A stretch of 28,641 nt of DNA from an uncultured Paraprevotella sp. (GCA_900548345.1 URKA01000038.1:1-28641), one strand, 5' to 3'; counted from the stretch's first letter, positions 6,715 to 15,421 are shown. A program made the numbers and translations. The notes: a model not told the origin generated them from the letters alone.

Positions 6715-7866
6715 ATGTCTGCTGTAAGCATTAAAAAGATTACGACACGAAAAGAACTGAAGGCATTTATACGTTTCAATTACGAATTATACAAGAACTG
6801 CCCTTACGCCGTTCCCGATCTGCTGGAAAACACACTCGACACATTCAATCCCAAAAAGAATCCGGCCTTTGATTTTTGCGACGTAGACTATTTTCTGGCC
6901 TGCCGGGACGGAAAAATCGTCGGGCGCGTGGCAGCCATAATCAATCATAAGGCCAACAAGACATGGGGAACGAACAATGCGCGTTTCGGATGGATTGACT
7001 TTGTGGACGATCCTGAAGTCAGCCGTGCGCTGATGGACGCTGTCGAAGCCTGGGGGCGCGAACATGGCATGAACAAGGTAGTAGGACCGCTGGGATTTAC
7101 AGACATGGACCCCGAAGGTATGCTGACAGGAGGCTACGACCAGTTGAGCACGATGTCCACCACATATAATTATCCCTATTATCCGTTGCACATGGAACGC
7201 CTGGGATATGTTAAAGAGGTAGACTGGGTGGAACGCAAGATACGTGTACCGGACAAGGACCATCAGGCTCACATGGACAAATATTTCCGTGTGGCAGAAA
7301 TGAGTGCCAAGCGTTATAACCTGCATATACGCAAGTTCAAGAACGTGCGCGAAATCAGAAAAGGCGGCTACGGATATAAGATTTTTGATGTGGTCAACAA
7401 GGCATACGCGCCTTTGTACGGCTATTCGGAGATGAACAAACGGCAGATAGACCAATATGTCAATGAGTATTTGCCGTTGATTGACTTGCGCTTTCTGACC
7501 GTTGTTGAGGACGAGAACGGCCATATCGTAGCAATGGGTGTCGGCATGCCCTCGTTGTCGCATGCCATACAAAAAGCCAAAGCCCGGCTTTTTCCTTTCG
7601 GATGGTTTCATTTGGCCAAGGCCCTGTTCATCAAGCACTCCGACATCATTGACCTTTTATTGGTAGCGGTATTGCCTGAATACCAGAACAAGGGGGTCAA
7701 TGCCATGTTGTTTGCCGACCTGATACCGGTAAGCCAGCAGATGGGATTCAAGTTCGGAGAGACACATCCACAGTTGGAAACCAATGACAAGAGCCAGGGA
7801 CAATGGGCATACCTTGATGCAGAGGTACACAAAAAAAGGCGTTGTTATCAAAAGTCGCTTAAATAA
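6715..7866 (+). CDS. GNAT-fold acetyltransferase-like protein
   Basis: A 383-residue cytosolic protein. The C-terminal part contains LLLVAVLPEYQNKGVNAMLF, which fits the acetyl-CoA-binding strand and Q/R-x-x-G-x-G/A region of GNAT acetyltransferases, followed by ETNDKSQGQWAYLDAEVHKK; the N-terminal part (DVDYFLACRDGKIVGRVAAI, GWIDFVDDPEV) resembles the first half of a second GNAT fold. Large two-domain GNAT-like proteins of this sort are common but uncharacterised in Bacteroidetes; the substrate is unknown. I chose the ATG at 6715 because the -7 promoter box would overlap any earlier start. The gene lies 5 bp upstream of parE in the same direction. Confidence 0.75.
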   Translation: MSAVSIKKITTRKELKAFIRFNYELYKNCPYAVPDLLENTLDTFNPKKNPAFDFCDVDYFLACRDGKIVGRVAAIINHKANKTWGTNNARFGWIDFVDDPEVSRALMDAVEAWGREHGMNKVVGPLGFTDMDPEGMLTGGYDQLSTMSTTYNYPYYPLHMERLGYVKEVDWVERKIRVPDKDHQAHMDKYFRVAEMSAKRYNLHIRKFKNVREIRKGGYGYKIFDVVNKAYAPLYGYSEMNKRQIDQYVNEYLPLIDLRFLTVVEDENGHIVAMGVGMPSLSHAIQKAKARLFPFGWFHLAKALFIKHSDIIDLLLVAVLPEYQNKGVNAMLFADLIPVSQQMGFKFGETHPQLETNDKSQGQWAYLDAEVHKKRRCYQKSLK

Positions 7867-7871
7867 ATACT

Positions 7872-9833
7872 ATGACAGAAGAAGAGAATTTGCACGAAGA
7901 ACAACTTACGGAGTACACGGAAGAGCATATACGACATCTTTCGGACATGGAACATATCCGTACGCGACCTGGCATGTACATCGGCAAACTGGGCGACGGA
8001 TCGCATGCCGAAGACGGCATTTACGTGTTACTCAAGGAAGTTATAGACAACAGCATCGACGAATTTAAGATGAATGCCGGGAAACGGATTGAAATCACAG
8101 TGGAAGACAATCTCAGGGTAAGCGTACGCGACTACGGACGCGGCATTCCTTTGGGCAAGCTCATCGAAGCGGTAAGCATGCTCAACACCGGTGGAAAATA
8201 CGACTCCAAGGCATTCAAGAAAAGCGTGGGACTGAACGGCGTGGGTGTAAAAGCCGTAAATGCCCTGAGCTTGCATTTTGAAGTGCGCAGTTATCGCGAC
8301 GGAGAAATGCGAAGAGCCACATTCGAGCAAGGTATACTGAAAAGCGATGCAACCGAACCGACACAGGATGAAAACGGAACGTTCATCTATTTCGAGCCCG
8401 ACAACACGCTGTTCAAAAACTATAGCTTTCATTCGGAATTCATCGAGATTATGCTGCGCAACTACACCTATCTGAATACCGGACTGACCATCATGTTCAA
8501 CGGGCGCCGGATACACTCGCGTAACGGATTGGTGGATTTGCTCAACGACAACATGACCAATGACGGACTGTACCCGATTGTGCACCTTAAAGGTGAGGAC
8601 ATAGAAATTGCCTTTACACATACCAGCCAGTATGGTGAGGAATATTATTCGTTTGTAAACGGACAACACACCACACAAGGCGGTACGCACCAAAGCGCGT
8701 TCAAGAAACATATAGCCGAGACCATCAAAGATTTCTCCGGCAAGAATTTCGACTACGGCGACATCCGCAACGGACTGGTGGCGGCCATCGCAGTTAATAT
8801 AGAGGAGCCCTTGTTCGAGAGTCAGACAAAAATCAAGCTCGGCTCACTGACCACCATCCCCGACGGAGGCATCAGCATCGATAAGTTCGTGGGAGATTTC
8901 GTAAAAGAGCAAGTGGACAATTATCTGCACAAACATACGGATGTGGCGGAGATTGTCATACAGAAAATCACCGAAAACGAGAAAGAAAGAAAAGCCATTG
9001 CAGGAGTAACCAAGCTGGCAAGAGAACGGGCCAAGAAAGCCAACCTGCACAACCGGAAGTTGCGCGACTGCCGCATTCATCTGAACGACGCGAAGGGTGA
9101 ACAGAAGGAAGAAAGCAGCATTTTCATCACCGAGGGCGATTCTGCCAGCGGAAGCATAACCAAAAGCCGCGACGTGACGACACAAGCCGTGTTCAGCCTG
9201 CGTGGAAAGCCTTTGAACAGTTTCGGACTGACCAAAAAAGTTGTGTATGAAAACGAGGAATTCAATCTGCTGCAGGCTGCCCTGAACATAGAAGACGGAC
9301 TGGACGGACTGCGCTACAACAAGGTTATCGTGGCCACCGATGCCGATGTGGACGGTATGCACATCCGTCTGCTGATGATTACCTTTTTCCTGCAATTCTT
9401 CCCCGAACTGATAAAAAAGGGGCATGTATACATCCTGCAGACGCCCTTGTTCCGCGTACGCAACAGGAAAAGCAAAATCAACAAAGCCAAACTGAAAGAA
9501 CTGGAAGGCGGAACCACAGACAACAAGTCTGACTTCATCACACGCTATTGTTACTCGGAAGAAGAACGAGTGGCAGCCATCGACGCACTCGGCCCTGACC
9601 CGGAAATCACACGATTCAAAGGGCTCGGCGAAATCTCACCTGACGAGTTCAAGCATTTCATCGGACCGGACATCCGTCTGGAGCAGGTATCACTGCACAA
9701 AAGCGACCAGGTAAAGGAACTGTTGGAGTATTATATGGGAAAGAACACCATGGAACGACAGAATTTCATCATCGACAACTTGGTCGTCGAAGAAGACCGT
9801 GCCGAAGAAGAAACAGCTACGGCAACAGCCTAA
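7872..9833 (+). CDS. parE: DNA topoisomerase IV subunit B
   Basis: This 653-residue ATPase subunit pairs with ParC to unlink daughter chromosomes and relax supercoils. The GHKL ATPase domain shows Glu56 and Asn60 in EVIDNSID, DYGRGIP at 87-93, and GLNGVG at 120-125. The TOPRIM domain has EGDSASG (Glu421, Asp423) and DADVDG (Asp490, Asp492, Asp494), the metal-binding acidic residues needed for DNA cleavage. Length fits ParE rather than the longer GyrB forms, though a second GyrB-like paralogue cannot be excluded from this sequence alone. ParC is not in the window. It is 6 bp upstream of coaD. The ATG at 7872 follows the upstream gene after 5 bp. Confidence 0.93.
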   Translation: MTEEENLHEEQLTEYTEEHIRHLSDMEHIRTRPGMYIGKLGDGSHAEDGIYVLLKEVIDNSIDEFKMNAGKRIEITVEDNLRVSVRDYGRGIPLGKLIEAVSMLNTGGKYDSKAFKKSVGLNGVGVKAVNALSLHFEVRSYRDGEMRRATFEQGILKSDATEPTQDENGTFIYFEPDNTLFKNYSFHSEFIEIMLRNYTYLNTGLTIMFNGRRIHSRNGLVDLLNDNMTNDGLYPIVHLKGEDIEIAFTHTSQYGEEYYSFVNGQHTTQGGTHQSAFKKHIAETIKDFSGKNFDYGDIRNGLVAAIAVNIEEPLFESQTKIKLGSLTTIPDGGISIDKFVGDFVKEQVDNYLHKHTDVAEIVIQKITENEKERKAIAGVTKLARERAKKANLHNRKLRDCRIHLNDAKGEQKEESSIFITEGDSASGSITKSRDVTTQAVFSLRGKPLNSFGLTKKVVYENEEFNLLQAALNIEDGLDGLRYNKVIVATDADVDGMHIRLLMITFFLQFFPELIKKGHVYILQTPLFRVRNRKSKINKAKLKELEGGTTDNKSDFITRYCYSEEERVAAIDALGPDPEITRFKGLGEISPDEFKHFIGPDIRLEQVSLHKSDQVKELLEYYMGKNTMERQNFIIDNLVVEEDRAEEETATATA

Positions 9834-9839
9834 ATCATC

Positions 9840-10304
9840 ATGAAAATGGAAAAGACAGCAGTATTTCCCGGCAGTTTCGACCCGTTCACCAAAGGACACG
9901 AATCCTTATTGAAACGCGGACTGTCCTTGTTCGACCATATTATAATAGGTATAGGAGTGAACGAGCATAAGAACATGGAGCTGGCGGCAGAACAACGTAT
10001 CGACGCATTGCGCAGGCTGTATGCCGGAGACAAGCGGATTTCCGTAGAGGGATACAATGGCCTGACAGTGGACTTTGCCGCACGACATCATGCCGGTTTC
10101 ATTTTGCGAGGCATACGTTCGGTAAAGGACTATGAATACGAAGCCGGCATCGCGGATTTGAACCGACGGCTGACAGGCATAGAAACCGTGATTCTCTTTA
10201 CAGAACCGGAATGGGCCTTCGTCAGCTCCTCGGTTGTAAGAGAGCTGATGCACTTCGGAAAAGACATAACCCCTTATATCCCTGAGGGACTGGAATACAA
10301 ATGA
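9840..10304 (+). CDS. coaD: Phosphopantetheine adenylyltransferase
   Basis: A 154-residue cytosolic enzyme that transfers AMP from ATP to 4'-phosphopantetheine, the fourth step of coenzyme A synthesis. The nucleotidyltransferase signature GSFDPFTKGHESLL carries the T-x-G-H motif (His18 region) and the C-terminal SSSVVRELMHFGKDI matches the family's second ATP-binding motif. ILRGIRSVKDYEYE is the pantetheine-binding segment. Start could also be the Met two codons later (9846). It lies between parE and a processing protease in one operon. Confidence 0.95.
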   Translation: MKMEKTAVFPGSFDPFTKGHESLLKRGLSLFDHIIIGIGVNEHKNMELAAEQRIDALRRLYAGDKRISVEGYNGLTVDFAARHHAGFILRGIRSVKDYEYEAGIADLNRRLTGIETVILFTEPEWAFVSSSVVRELMHFGKDITPYIPEGLEYK

Positions 10305-10320
10305 CTTGATTTTAATATCT

Positions 10321-11898
10321 ATGAGAAAATTATTATTGGGAGTCTGCATGATTTGCACTTCCTTTGTGACTTATGCACAACACAACACGACACCATCGGA
10401 ACTGGAGCAGTCATTGCGCAAGTTGAGTATGGCCCATCTGGCCATCAGCAACCTGTACGTAGACAGCGTGGACAGCGGCAAACTGACCGAAGATGCCATC
10501 AACGGCATGCTTTCGGCACTGGACCCTCATTCGTCGTATACCAATGCGGAAGAGACAAAAAAGCTGAACGAACCTCTGCAGGGTAACTTCGAAGGTATCG
10601 GCGTGCAGTTCAACATGCTCGACGATACGTTGATGGTCATCCAGACCATCAGTAAAGGTCCGTCAGAGAAAGCAGGCATCATGGCGGGAGACCGCATTGT
10701 CAGTGTCAACGACACGGCGATTGCCGGCGTGAACATGAGCCGGGAAGAAATTATGCGCAGATTGCGCGGACCTAAGAATTCAAAGGTGAATCTGGGAGTC
10801 ATCCGCGCCGGATTGGACGAAAAGCTGGACTTTCAGGTGACTCGCGACAAGATTCCCATGTCCACCGTTGACGCTTCGTTCATGGTAGCACCTTCCGTCG
10901 GACTGATACGCCTGACGAGTTTCGGCAGCAGCAGTTACGATGAAATGCGAACAGCCATTTCATCCTTGCAGAAGCAAGGCATGGAAAGCCTTATTCTGGA
11001 CCTGCAACAAAACGGCGGTGGCTATATGGACGCGGCAACCAAAATTGCCAATGAGTTTCTGGATAAAGGCGACATGATTGTATACACCAAAGGTCTGCGC
11101 GCCCCGGAACAGGAGTTCCGCGCCACAGGCTCCGGCAACTTCAAACAGGGCAAGGTTGTCGTCCTTGTCGATGAATACTCGGCATCGGCTGCCGAAATTG
11201 TCACCGGTGCCATACAAGACCATGACCGCGGATGGGTGGTAGGCCGCCGCACATTCGGGAAAGGGCTGGTGCAGAAACCGTTCATGCTGCCCGACGGCTC
11301 GATGATACGCCTGACCGTGGCAAGGTATTACACACCGAGCGGACGTTGCATACAGAAACCGTATAAGAAAGGCGACAAGAAAAAATATAATATGGACGTA
11401 ATGGACCGCTTCAATCACGGCGAACTGGTCAATGAAGACAGCATCCACTTTCCCGACTCTCTGAAGTTCAAGACCTTGCGCAAGCAGAGAATCGTATATG
11501 GCGGCGGCGGAATCATGCCGGATTATTTCATCCCGCTCGACACCAACCGCTATACGAAATTCCGCCGCGAACTGACGGCCAAGGGAGCCGTAATCAACGC
11601 GAACCTGAAATATATAGACAAACATCGTAAGCAGCTGGAGAAGAAATATCCAACCTTCAACAACTTCAAAGAAAGTTTCGATACGCCTCAGGAACTGATT
11701 GACTTAGTCATAGCCGAAGGGGAAAAGAAAGGTGTCAAGCCTAAAGACGAGGAGGAATTGCAAGCCACCTTGCCTGAACTGAGACAGCAGATGAAAGCTT
11801 TGATAGCCCGCGACCTGTGGGATATGTCGGAATACTTCTCCATTATCTATGAGAACGAGCCGATTGTATTGAAAGCATTGGAATTGCTGAAAGAATAA
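10321..11898 (+). CDS. S41-family C-terminal processing peptidase
   Basis: A 525-residue secreted serine protease of the CtpA/Prc type that trims or degrades envelope proteins from their C-termini. Signal peptide residues 1-20 end in TYAQ. A PDZ domain spans about 84-165 (GNFEGIGVQFN ... GPKNSKVNLGVIRAG). Catalytic Ser289 lies in the SASAAE motif and Lys314 in TFGKGLVQ, 25 residues apart as usual for the Ser-Lys dyad. An ATG at 10321 was preferred over the upstream TTG at 10306 because it gives a clean signal peptide. It closes the GNAT-parE-coaD operon with a terminator 16 bp downstream. Confidence 0.93.
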   Translation: MRKLLLGVCMICTSFVTYAQHNTTPSELEQSLRKLSMAHLAISNLYVDSVDSGKLTEDAINGMLSALDPHSSYTNAEETKKLNEPLQGNFEGIGVQFNMLDDTLMVIQTISKGPSEKAGIMAGDRIVSVNDTAIAGVNMSREEIMRRLRGPKNSKVNLGVIRAGLDEKLDFQVTRDKIPMSTVDASFMVAPSVGLIRLTSFGSSSYDEMRTAISSLQKQGMESLILDLQQNGGGYMDAATKIANEFLDKGDMIVYTKGLRAPEQEFRATGSGNFKQGKVVVLVDEYSASAAEIVTGAIQDHDRGWVVGRRTFGKGLVQKPFMLPDGSMIRLTVARYYTPSGRCIQKPYKKGDKKKYNMDVMDRFNHGELVNEDSIHFPDSLKFKTLRKQRIVYGGGGIMPDYFIPLDTNRYTKFRRELTAKGAVINANLKYIDKHRKQLEKKYPTFNNFKESFDTPQELIDLVIAEGEKKGVKPKDEEELQATLPELRQQMKALIARDLWDMSEYFSIIYENEPIVLKALELLKE

Positions 11899-11913
11899 GA
11901 TGAATACCAAGAC

Positions 11914-11944
11914 CGGAATGTCATGCAGGCATTCCGTTTTTTTT
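11914..11944 (+). terminator. Terminator of the parE-coaD-protease operon
   Basis: CGGAATG (11914-11920) pairs with CATTCCG (11930-11936) and is followed by eight T residues. Confidence 0.9.
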
Positions 11945-11965
11945 ATATCTGCCTGCATACAGCTG

Positions 11966-11993
11966 CAAAAAAATACGGCCTTTCGAGCCGTAT
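11966..11993 (-). terminator. Terminator of the tetR-fabG-pseudouridine synthase operon
   Basis: On the minus strand ATACGGC (11993-11987) pairs with GCCGTAT (11979-11973), followed by a T-run (A residues 11967-11972 on the plus strand). It is 22 bp beyond the stop at 12015. Confidence 0.85.
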
Positions 11994-12014
11994 CAGAAAA
12001 AAACATCATCGGGA

Positions 12015-12689
12015 TTAGCCCTCCCGTTCAAACGCATGCCACAAAGCATCCTTCGGCAAAGGTGCCTCCACACAGATTTCCTTCTTGGAAACCGGATGTA
12101 CGAACCGGATACAACGTGCATGGAGACTGATGCTCCCATCCGGATTACTCCGCGGGGCACCGTATTTAAGGTCGCCCTTTATCGGACACCCCATCCGGGC
12201 CAGCTGGCACCGTATCTGGTGATGCCGTCCGGTTTTCAAATCTACTTCCAACAGAAAGTAACGTTCGGAACAGCCTATGAGCCGGTAGTCGAGAATGGCC
12301 TGTTTGGACTGCGGCACCTCCTTCAGGTAAGCGTATGATTTGTTCTGGCGCTCGTTACGCACCAGCCAATGTACAAGTTCCCCCTGCTCTTCCGGCGGAC
12401 GCTTCGTCACAATGGCCCAATAGGTCTTATGAACGTCTTTCGTGCGGAACATGTCATTCAAGCGCGCCAAGGCCTTGCCGGTGCGTGCAAACACCACAAC
12501 ACCGCTTACGGGACGGTCCAGACGATGCACCACGCCGAGGAACACATTCCCCGGCTTATGGTACTTCTGTCTGATATATTCCTTCACCGTGTCGGACAAG
12601 GGCGTGTCGCCCGTCTTGTCGCCTTGTACGATTTCCGAGCTGTCCTTGTTGACAATGATGATGTGATTGTCTTCGTAAATGACTTCCAT
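12015..12689 (-). CDS. RluA-family pseudouridine synthase
   Basis: A 224-residue protein that converts uridine to pseudouridine in RNA. The catalytic motif VVHRLDRPVSG puts Asp58 at the active site, and the phrase LKTGRHHQIRCQLARMGCPI matches the conserved RluA-class region around residue 155. There is no S4 domain, so it is a single-domain RluA-type enzyme such as RluA/TruC, but the RNA target cannot be read from sequence. It is 7 bp downstream of fabG in the same operon. Confidence 0.9.
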   Translation of the reverse strand: MEVIYEDNHIIIVNKDSSEIVQGDKTGDTPLSDTVKEYIRQKYHKPGNVFLGVVHRLDRPVSGVVVFARTGKALARLNDMFRTKDVHKTYWAIVTKRPPEEQGELVHWLVRNERQNKSYAYLKEVPQSKQAILDYRLIGCSERYFLLEVDLKTGRHHQIRCQLARMGCPIKGDLKYGAPRSNPDGSISLHARCIRFVHPVSKKEICVEAPLPKDALWHAFEREG

Positions 12690-12696
12690 CCAATAA

Positions 12697-13443
12697 TTAC
12701 ATGTTCATACCACCGTCTATCTGAATCACCTGACCAGACACATAAGAAGACATGTCGGAAGCCAGGAATGTGGCCACATTAGCCACGTCCTCAGGTGTTC
12801 CGCCGCGACGCAAAGGTATCTTCTTGCACCATTCGGCACGCACGTCATCAGGCAAGGCTGCGGTCATGGCAGTCTCTATAAAGCCCGGAGCGATGGCGTT
12901 GGCACGGATGCCTTTGGCTCCCATTTCCTGTGCAATGGACTTGGCCAGAGCAATCATACCGGCCTTTGAAGCAGAATAGTTGCACTGCCCTGCATTACCG
13001 TGCACTCCTACCACAGATGCCATGTTGATGATGGAGCCGCCCTTCTGGCGCATCATGACGGGGGTGCAGGCATGAATGAAGTTGAACGCCGACTTCAGGT
13101 TCACGGCAATGACGGCATCCCATTGTGCCTCTGTCATGCGCAACATCAGTCCGTCTTTGGTGATACCTGCATTGTTGACCAAAATGTCGATAGATCCGAA
13201 ATCTTCCTTCACCTGTTTCACGACTTCTTCCGTCTGCGCAAAGTCGGCCGCATTGGAAGCATAGCCTTTTGCTTTCACTCCAAATGCCGCGATTTCCTCT
13301 TCCGTAGCTTTACCATTCTCATCGATGACCAAGTCTGTGAAGGCTACATTAGCACCTTCGGATGCGAACTTCAAGGCGATGGCTTTCCCGATGCCGCGGG
13401 CGGCACCTGTAACCAGCGCTGTTTTTCCTGTCAATAATCCCAT
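12697..13443 (-). CDS. fabG: 3-oxoacyl-[acyl-carrier-protein] reductase
   Basis: A 248-residue short-chain dehydrogenase that reduces 3-ketoacyl-ACP with NADPH in fatty-acid elongation. The Rossmann motif TGAARGIG (12-19), NNAG (90-93), and catalytic residues Asn115, Ser143, Tyr156 and Lys160 are all present, and the C-terminus GQVIQIDGGMNM is the FabG type. Length is typical. It is 30 bp downstream of the TetR gene without a promoter between, so it appears under the same transcript as that regulator and an RNA-modification enzyme. Other short-chain dehydrogenases can look similar; FabG is the best fit. Confidence 0.92.
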   Translation of the reverse strand: MGLLTGKTALVTGAARGIGKAIALKFASEGANVAFTDLVIDENGKATEEEIAAFGVKAKGYASNAADFAQTEEVVKQVKEDFGSIDILVNNAGITKDGLMLRMTEAQWDAVIAVNLKSAFNFIHACTPVMMRQKGGSIINMASVVGVHGNAGQCNYSASKAGMIALAKSIAQEMGAKGIRANAIAPGFIETAMTAALPDDVRAEWCKKIPLRRGGTPEDVANVATFLASDMSSYVSGQVIQIDGGMNM

Positions 13444-13473
13444 AATTCTATTATTTAAAGATTTGAAAAAAAA

Positions 13474-14067
13474 TTATTCCCTGTACTCTCTGTGTAGCGC
13501 ACGGTGTATCAACACTTTCACTATGGCACGGCTTTCCGCCTGGCTAAGTCCTTCACCTAACCGGCCGTATATATAGGGCACTTCCATACCTTTTACGCAA
13601 TAATGAATGACATCTGCCACCAATGCGACATTGTCCACCTCGAACTCTCCCATGGCAATGCCTTCTTTAAGCGTTTTGATAAAGAAATCCCTTTCCGTCC
13701 GGTCAAAGTGTTTGCGCACTTTCTCCACCATCCAGATGTTGCGGAAAAACTCGGCACGCAGATTGCCGTTGCGCAATACGGCTTCCTTAATAAGGTCGAG
13801 ATGTGCATAAATAAACTCTATCATCTTATCTTCCAAGTTCATGTGTTTGTTTGCCACATCGGAAATCTTTTCAGACAAACGGTCGAGTTCGGCTTCGATA
13901 ACAGCAAAATAAATCTCCTCCTTACTGCGGAAATAGGTGTAGAGTGTACGGCGTCCTCTACCCGAAGCCACGGCAATGTCATTCATCGTCGTGTTCTCCA
14001 GTCCCTGCTTGGCAAACAACTGCCGCGCTACATCTACCAACTTGACTCTCGTTTTCGAAACTGCCAT
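13474..14067 (-). CDS. TetR/AcrR-family transcriptional regulator
   Basis: A 197-residue repressor. The N-terminal HTH (about residues 8-55) reads TRVKLVDVARQLFAKQGLEN then NDIAVASGRGRRTLYTYFRSKEEI, the classic TetR form; the rest is the helical ligand-binding domain. The ATG at 14067 was chosen over the longer frame starting at 14193 because it begins just before the HTH and because a good promoter (14076-14107) lies between the two starts. By position it heads the fabG operon and may sense acyl compounds, as FabR/FadR-like TetR proteins do, but the ligand is unknown. Confidence 0.88.
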   Translation of the reverse strand: MAVSKTRVKLVDVARQLFAKQGLENTTMNDIAVASGRGRRTLYTYFRSKEEIYFAVIEAELDRLSEKISDVANKHMNLEDKMIEFIYAHLDLIKEAVLRNGNLRAEFFRNIWMVEKVRKHFDRTERDFFIKTLKEGIAMGEFEVDNVALVADVIHYCVKGMEVPYIYGRLGEGLSQAESRAIVKVLIHRALHREYRE

Positions 14068-14075
14068 AATGAATG

Positions 14076-14107
14076 CAAATGTAGTCGAAATCTTCCGGAT
14101 TAACAAG
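14076..14107 (-). promoter_or_regulatory. Promoter of the tetR-fabG operon
   Basis: On the minus strand CTTG (14107-14104), 20 bp, then TACATTTG (14083-14076). The start of transcription would fall about 3-8 nt before the ATG at 14067, so the mRNA has almost no leader. Confidence 0.6.
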
Positions 14108-14240
14108 ACTTTATTTTTGAAACTTTCTTCACCTCCAATTAAATAAGGTATATTACATCTCCTTTTCCTTGCATATTTGATGTATCGGCACATCTTACCG
14201 AAGTTTTTTTAGCCTAAAACACAAAATTATGGCCATTTTA

Positions 14241-14272
14241 TTTGGAGGATAAGAAAAGAAACGTTACCTTTG
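14241..14272 (+). promoter_or_regulatory. Promoter of tRNA-fMet
   Basis: TTTG (14241-14244), exactly 20 bp, then TACCTTTG (14265-14272), a full match to the primary-sigma consensus, ahead of the tRNA at 14294. Confidence 0.85.
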
Positions 14273-14293
14273 CACTCGAATTAAGGAAAACAT

Positions 14294-14369
14294 CGCGGAG
14301 TGGAGCAGTTGGTAGCTCGCCAGGCTCATAACCTGGAGGTCGTTCGTTCGAGTCGAGCCTCCGCAACCA
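14294..14369 (+). tRNA. Initiator tRNA-Met (CAT)
   Basis: A complete 76-nt cloverleaf including the encoded CCA. The acceptor stem CGCGGAG/CTCCGCA pairs except position 1 (C) with 72 (A), the C1-A72 mismatch that marks a bacterial initiator tRNA. The anticodon loop is CTCATAA, anticodon CAT, and the anticodon stem is CCAGG/CCTGG; only two of the three usual G-C pairs at its base remain, the first being A29-U41. The T arm GTTCG TTCGAGT CGAGC is regular with one G-U pair. It has its own promoter and terminator. Confidence 0.97.
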
Positions 14370-14421
14370 AAAGAAACCGGCCGTTCAAGAATCTTTCTTG
14401 AACGGCCGGTTTCTTTTGGTT
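14365..14421 (+). terminator. Very long terminator hairpin overlapping the tRNA CCA end
   Basis: A perfect 26-bp inverted repeat: the left arm runs 14365-14390, the 5-nt loop is ATCTT, and the right arm runs 14396-14421. The GC-rich core CCGGCCGTTC is followed in the right arm by TTTCTTTT, which would serve as the U-tract. Its left arm begins within the AACCA that ends the tRNA. Confidence 0.85.
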
Positions 14422-14577
14422 ACAGACACACCGCCCTTATGGAAAGGGCGGGTCAATAGCTATCATTTTAACAATTGGAGTTTCAACAGAAGAATCACCT
14501 ATACAGTCTTCAAAAAGTCTGCCAAAGCATGAAAGGCCGGACAAGTGAGTTTCTCCTGTTCTGACATTGTCGAGCTA

Positions 14578-15042
14578 TCATTTCCCCTTACGACGGGTAT
14601 CGGATTTTCCGAACTTGCTCAACATACTCCTATGGAAAGCATCTTCTGCCTTCATGGCATCATACACCTTCCGTGCAGGAACCACCTTGCACATCTTTTT
14701 ATAATACACCTCTTCCACCTCGGCACATTCCACTTTCAGATTGGTAATTTCCTTTATAATGTTATAATAATCCTTATCCGATGCCTTTGCCGGCAAAGCA
14801 CGCCTCTTAAGCTCCCGAATCTTCCAGTTGACGCTCTGCTGTTTCTTACGCATCTCGTGAAACACAGGAAAGAACGCATTGGCCTCGGCCGGCGACAGAC
14901 ACGCCTCCCTTACGATAAAACTCTCCATCCGTCTGACAAACTCGTCTGGTGAGATACGCCCACGCCTGTCCTGCGCCGTTGCATGAAACATACAACACAT
15001 CCACATCAGCCCCGACAAAAAAAGCATTCTTTTCTTCATCAT
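14578..15042 (-). CDS. Spy/CpxP-like periplasmic protein of the sigma-factor operon
   Basis: A 154-residue secreted helical protein. Residues 1-23 form a signal peptide (ending ATAQ). The mature part is rich in Arg, Lys and Glu, with LSPAEANAFFPVFHEMRKKQ and IKEITNLKVECAEVEEVYYK, the pattern of small helical periplasmic proteins related to Spy/CpxP or the metal sensor CnrX. It follows a single-pass membrane protein by 7 bp and an ECF sigma gene before that, so it may be the periplasmic sensor of that sigma system. This family assignment is inferred from helical pattern and context, not from firm motifs. Confidence 0.6.
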   Translation of the reverse strand: MMKKRMLFLSGLMWMCCMFHATAQDRRGRISPDEFVRRMESFIVREACLSPAEANAFFPVFHEMRKKQQSVNWKIRELKRRALPAKASDKDYYNIIKEITNLKVECAEVEEVYYKKMCKVVPARKVYDAMKAEDAFHRSMLSKFGKSDTRRKGK

Positions 15043-15049
15043 CTTATAT

Positions 15050-15421
15050 TCAATTGACTTCGGTTAAGTATTGTGCAATCTCCTGATTACTAATCATGGC
15101 ATAGTCCAGATAATCATCCATATCGCAATTCACACTTTCATTCGAGGATTTCTCGACGGAGCATACAGGCGCACTGCCGGAGGCCGTCTTATGGGTTATC
15201 CGCATTGCCCCCCAAACGACAAGCCCGCAGAAAACGGCCGCCGCCGCATACTTGGACAACCTGAAAACATGACGGACCGGTGAGACAACCTGCATGACAG
15301 GCCGTTCAGGCAAACGTCCCATTAACTCAGAAGCGAAATTTTCGAAATACCCGTCCGGCACACGGAACGGATCGTTCGAACCGCATTTTTTCCGAATGAA
15401 ATCTTCTTCTTTCATGCTCAC
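15050..15421 (-). CDS. Single-pass membrane anti-sigma-like protein
   Basis: A 123-residue protein with a cytosolic N-terminus carrying NDPFRVPDGYFENFASELM, the short VP-x-x-YF motif seen in Bacteroidetes proteins encoded right after ECF sigma factors, then one membrane helix at about residues 57-76 and a short periplasmic tail (about 80-123) rich in Asp, Asn and Cys (Cys87, Cys99). By position and topology it is the probable membrane anti-sigma factor. It is 42 bp downstream of the sigma gene. Start could be Met3 (15415). Confidence 0.75.
   Translation of the reverse strand: MSMKEEDFIRKKCGSNDPFRVPDGYFENFASELMGRLPERPVMQVVSPVRHVFRLSKYAAAAVFCGLVVWGAMRITHKTASGSAPVCSVEKSSNESVNCDMDDYLDYAMISNQEIAQYLTEVN

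Noticed and set aside
14431..14451. Hairpin CCGCCCTT/AAGGGCGG after the tRNA terminator
   Set aside because: A real 8-bp stem but lacks a T-run and any gene that would need it, so it was not called a terminator.
14499..14567. A 22-residue open frame (MSEQEKLTCPAFHALADFLK...) on the minus strand downstream of the Spy-like gene
   Set aside because: The text is protein-like, but the frame is too short to support without conservation, no promoter is visible, and translation would depend on read-through after the upstream stop.
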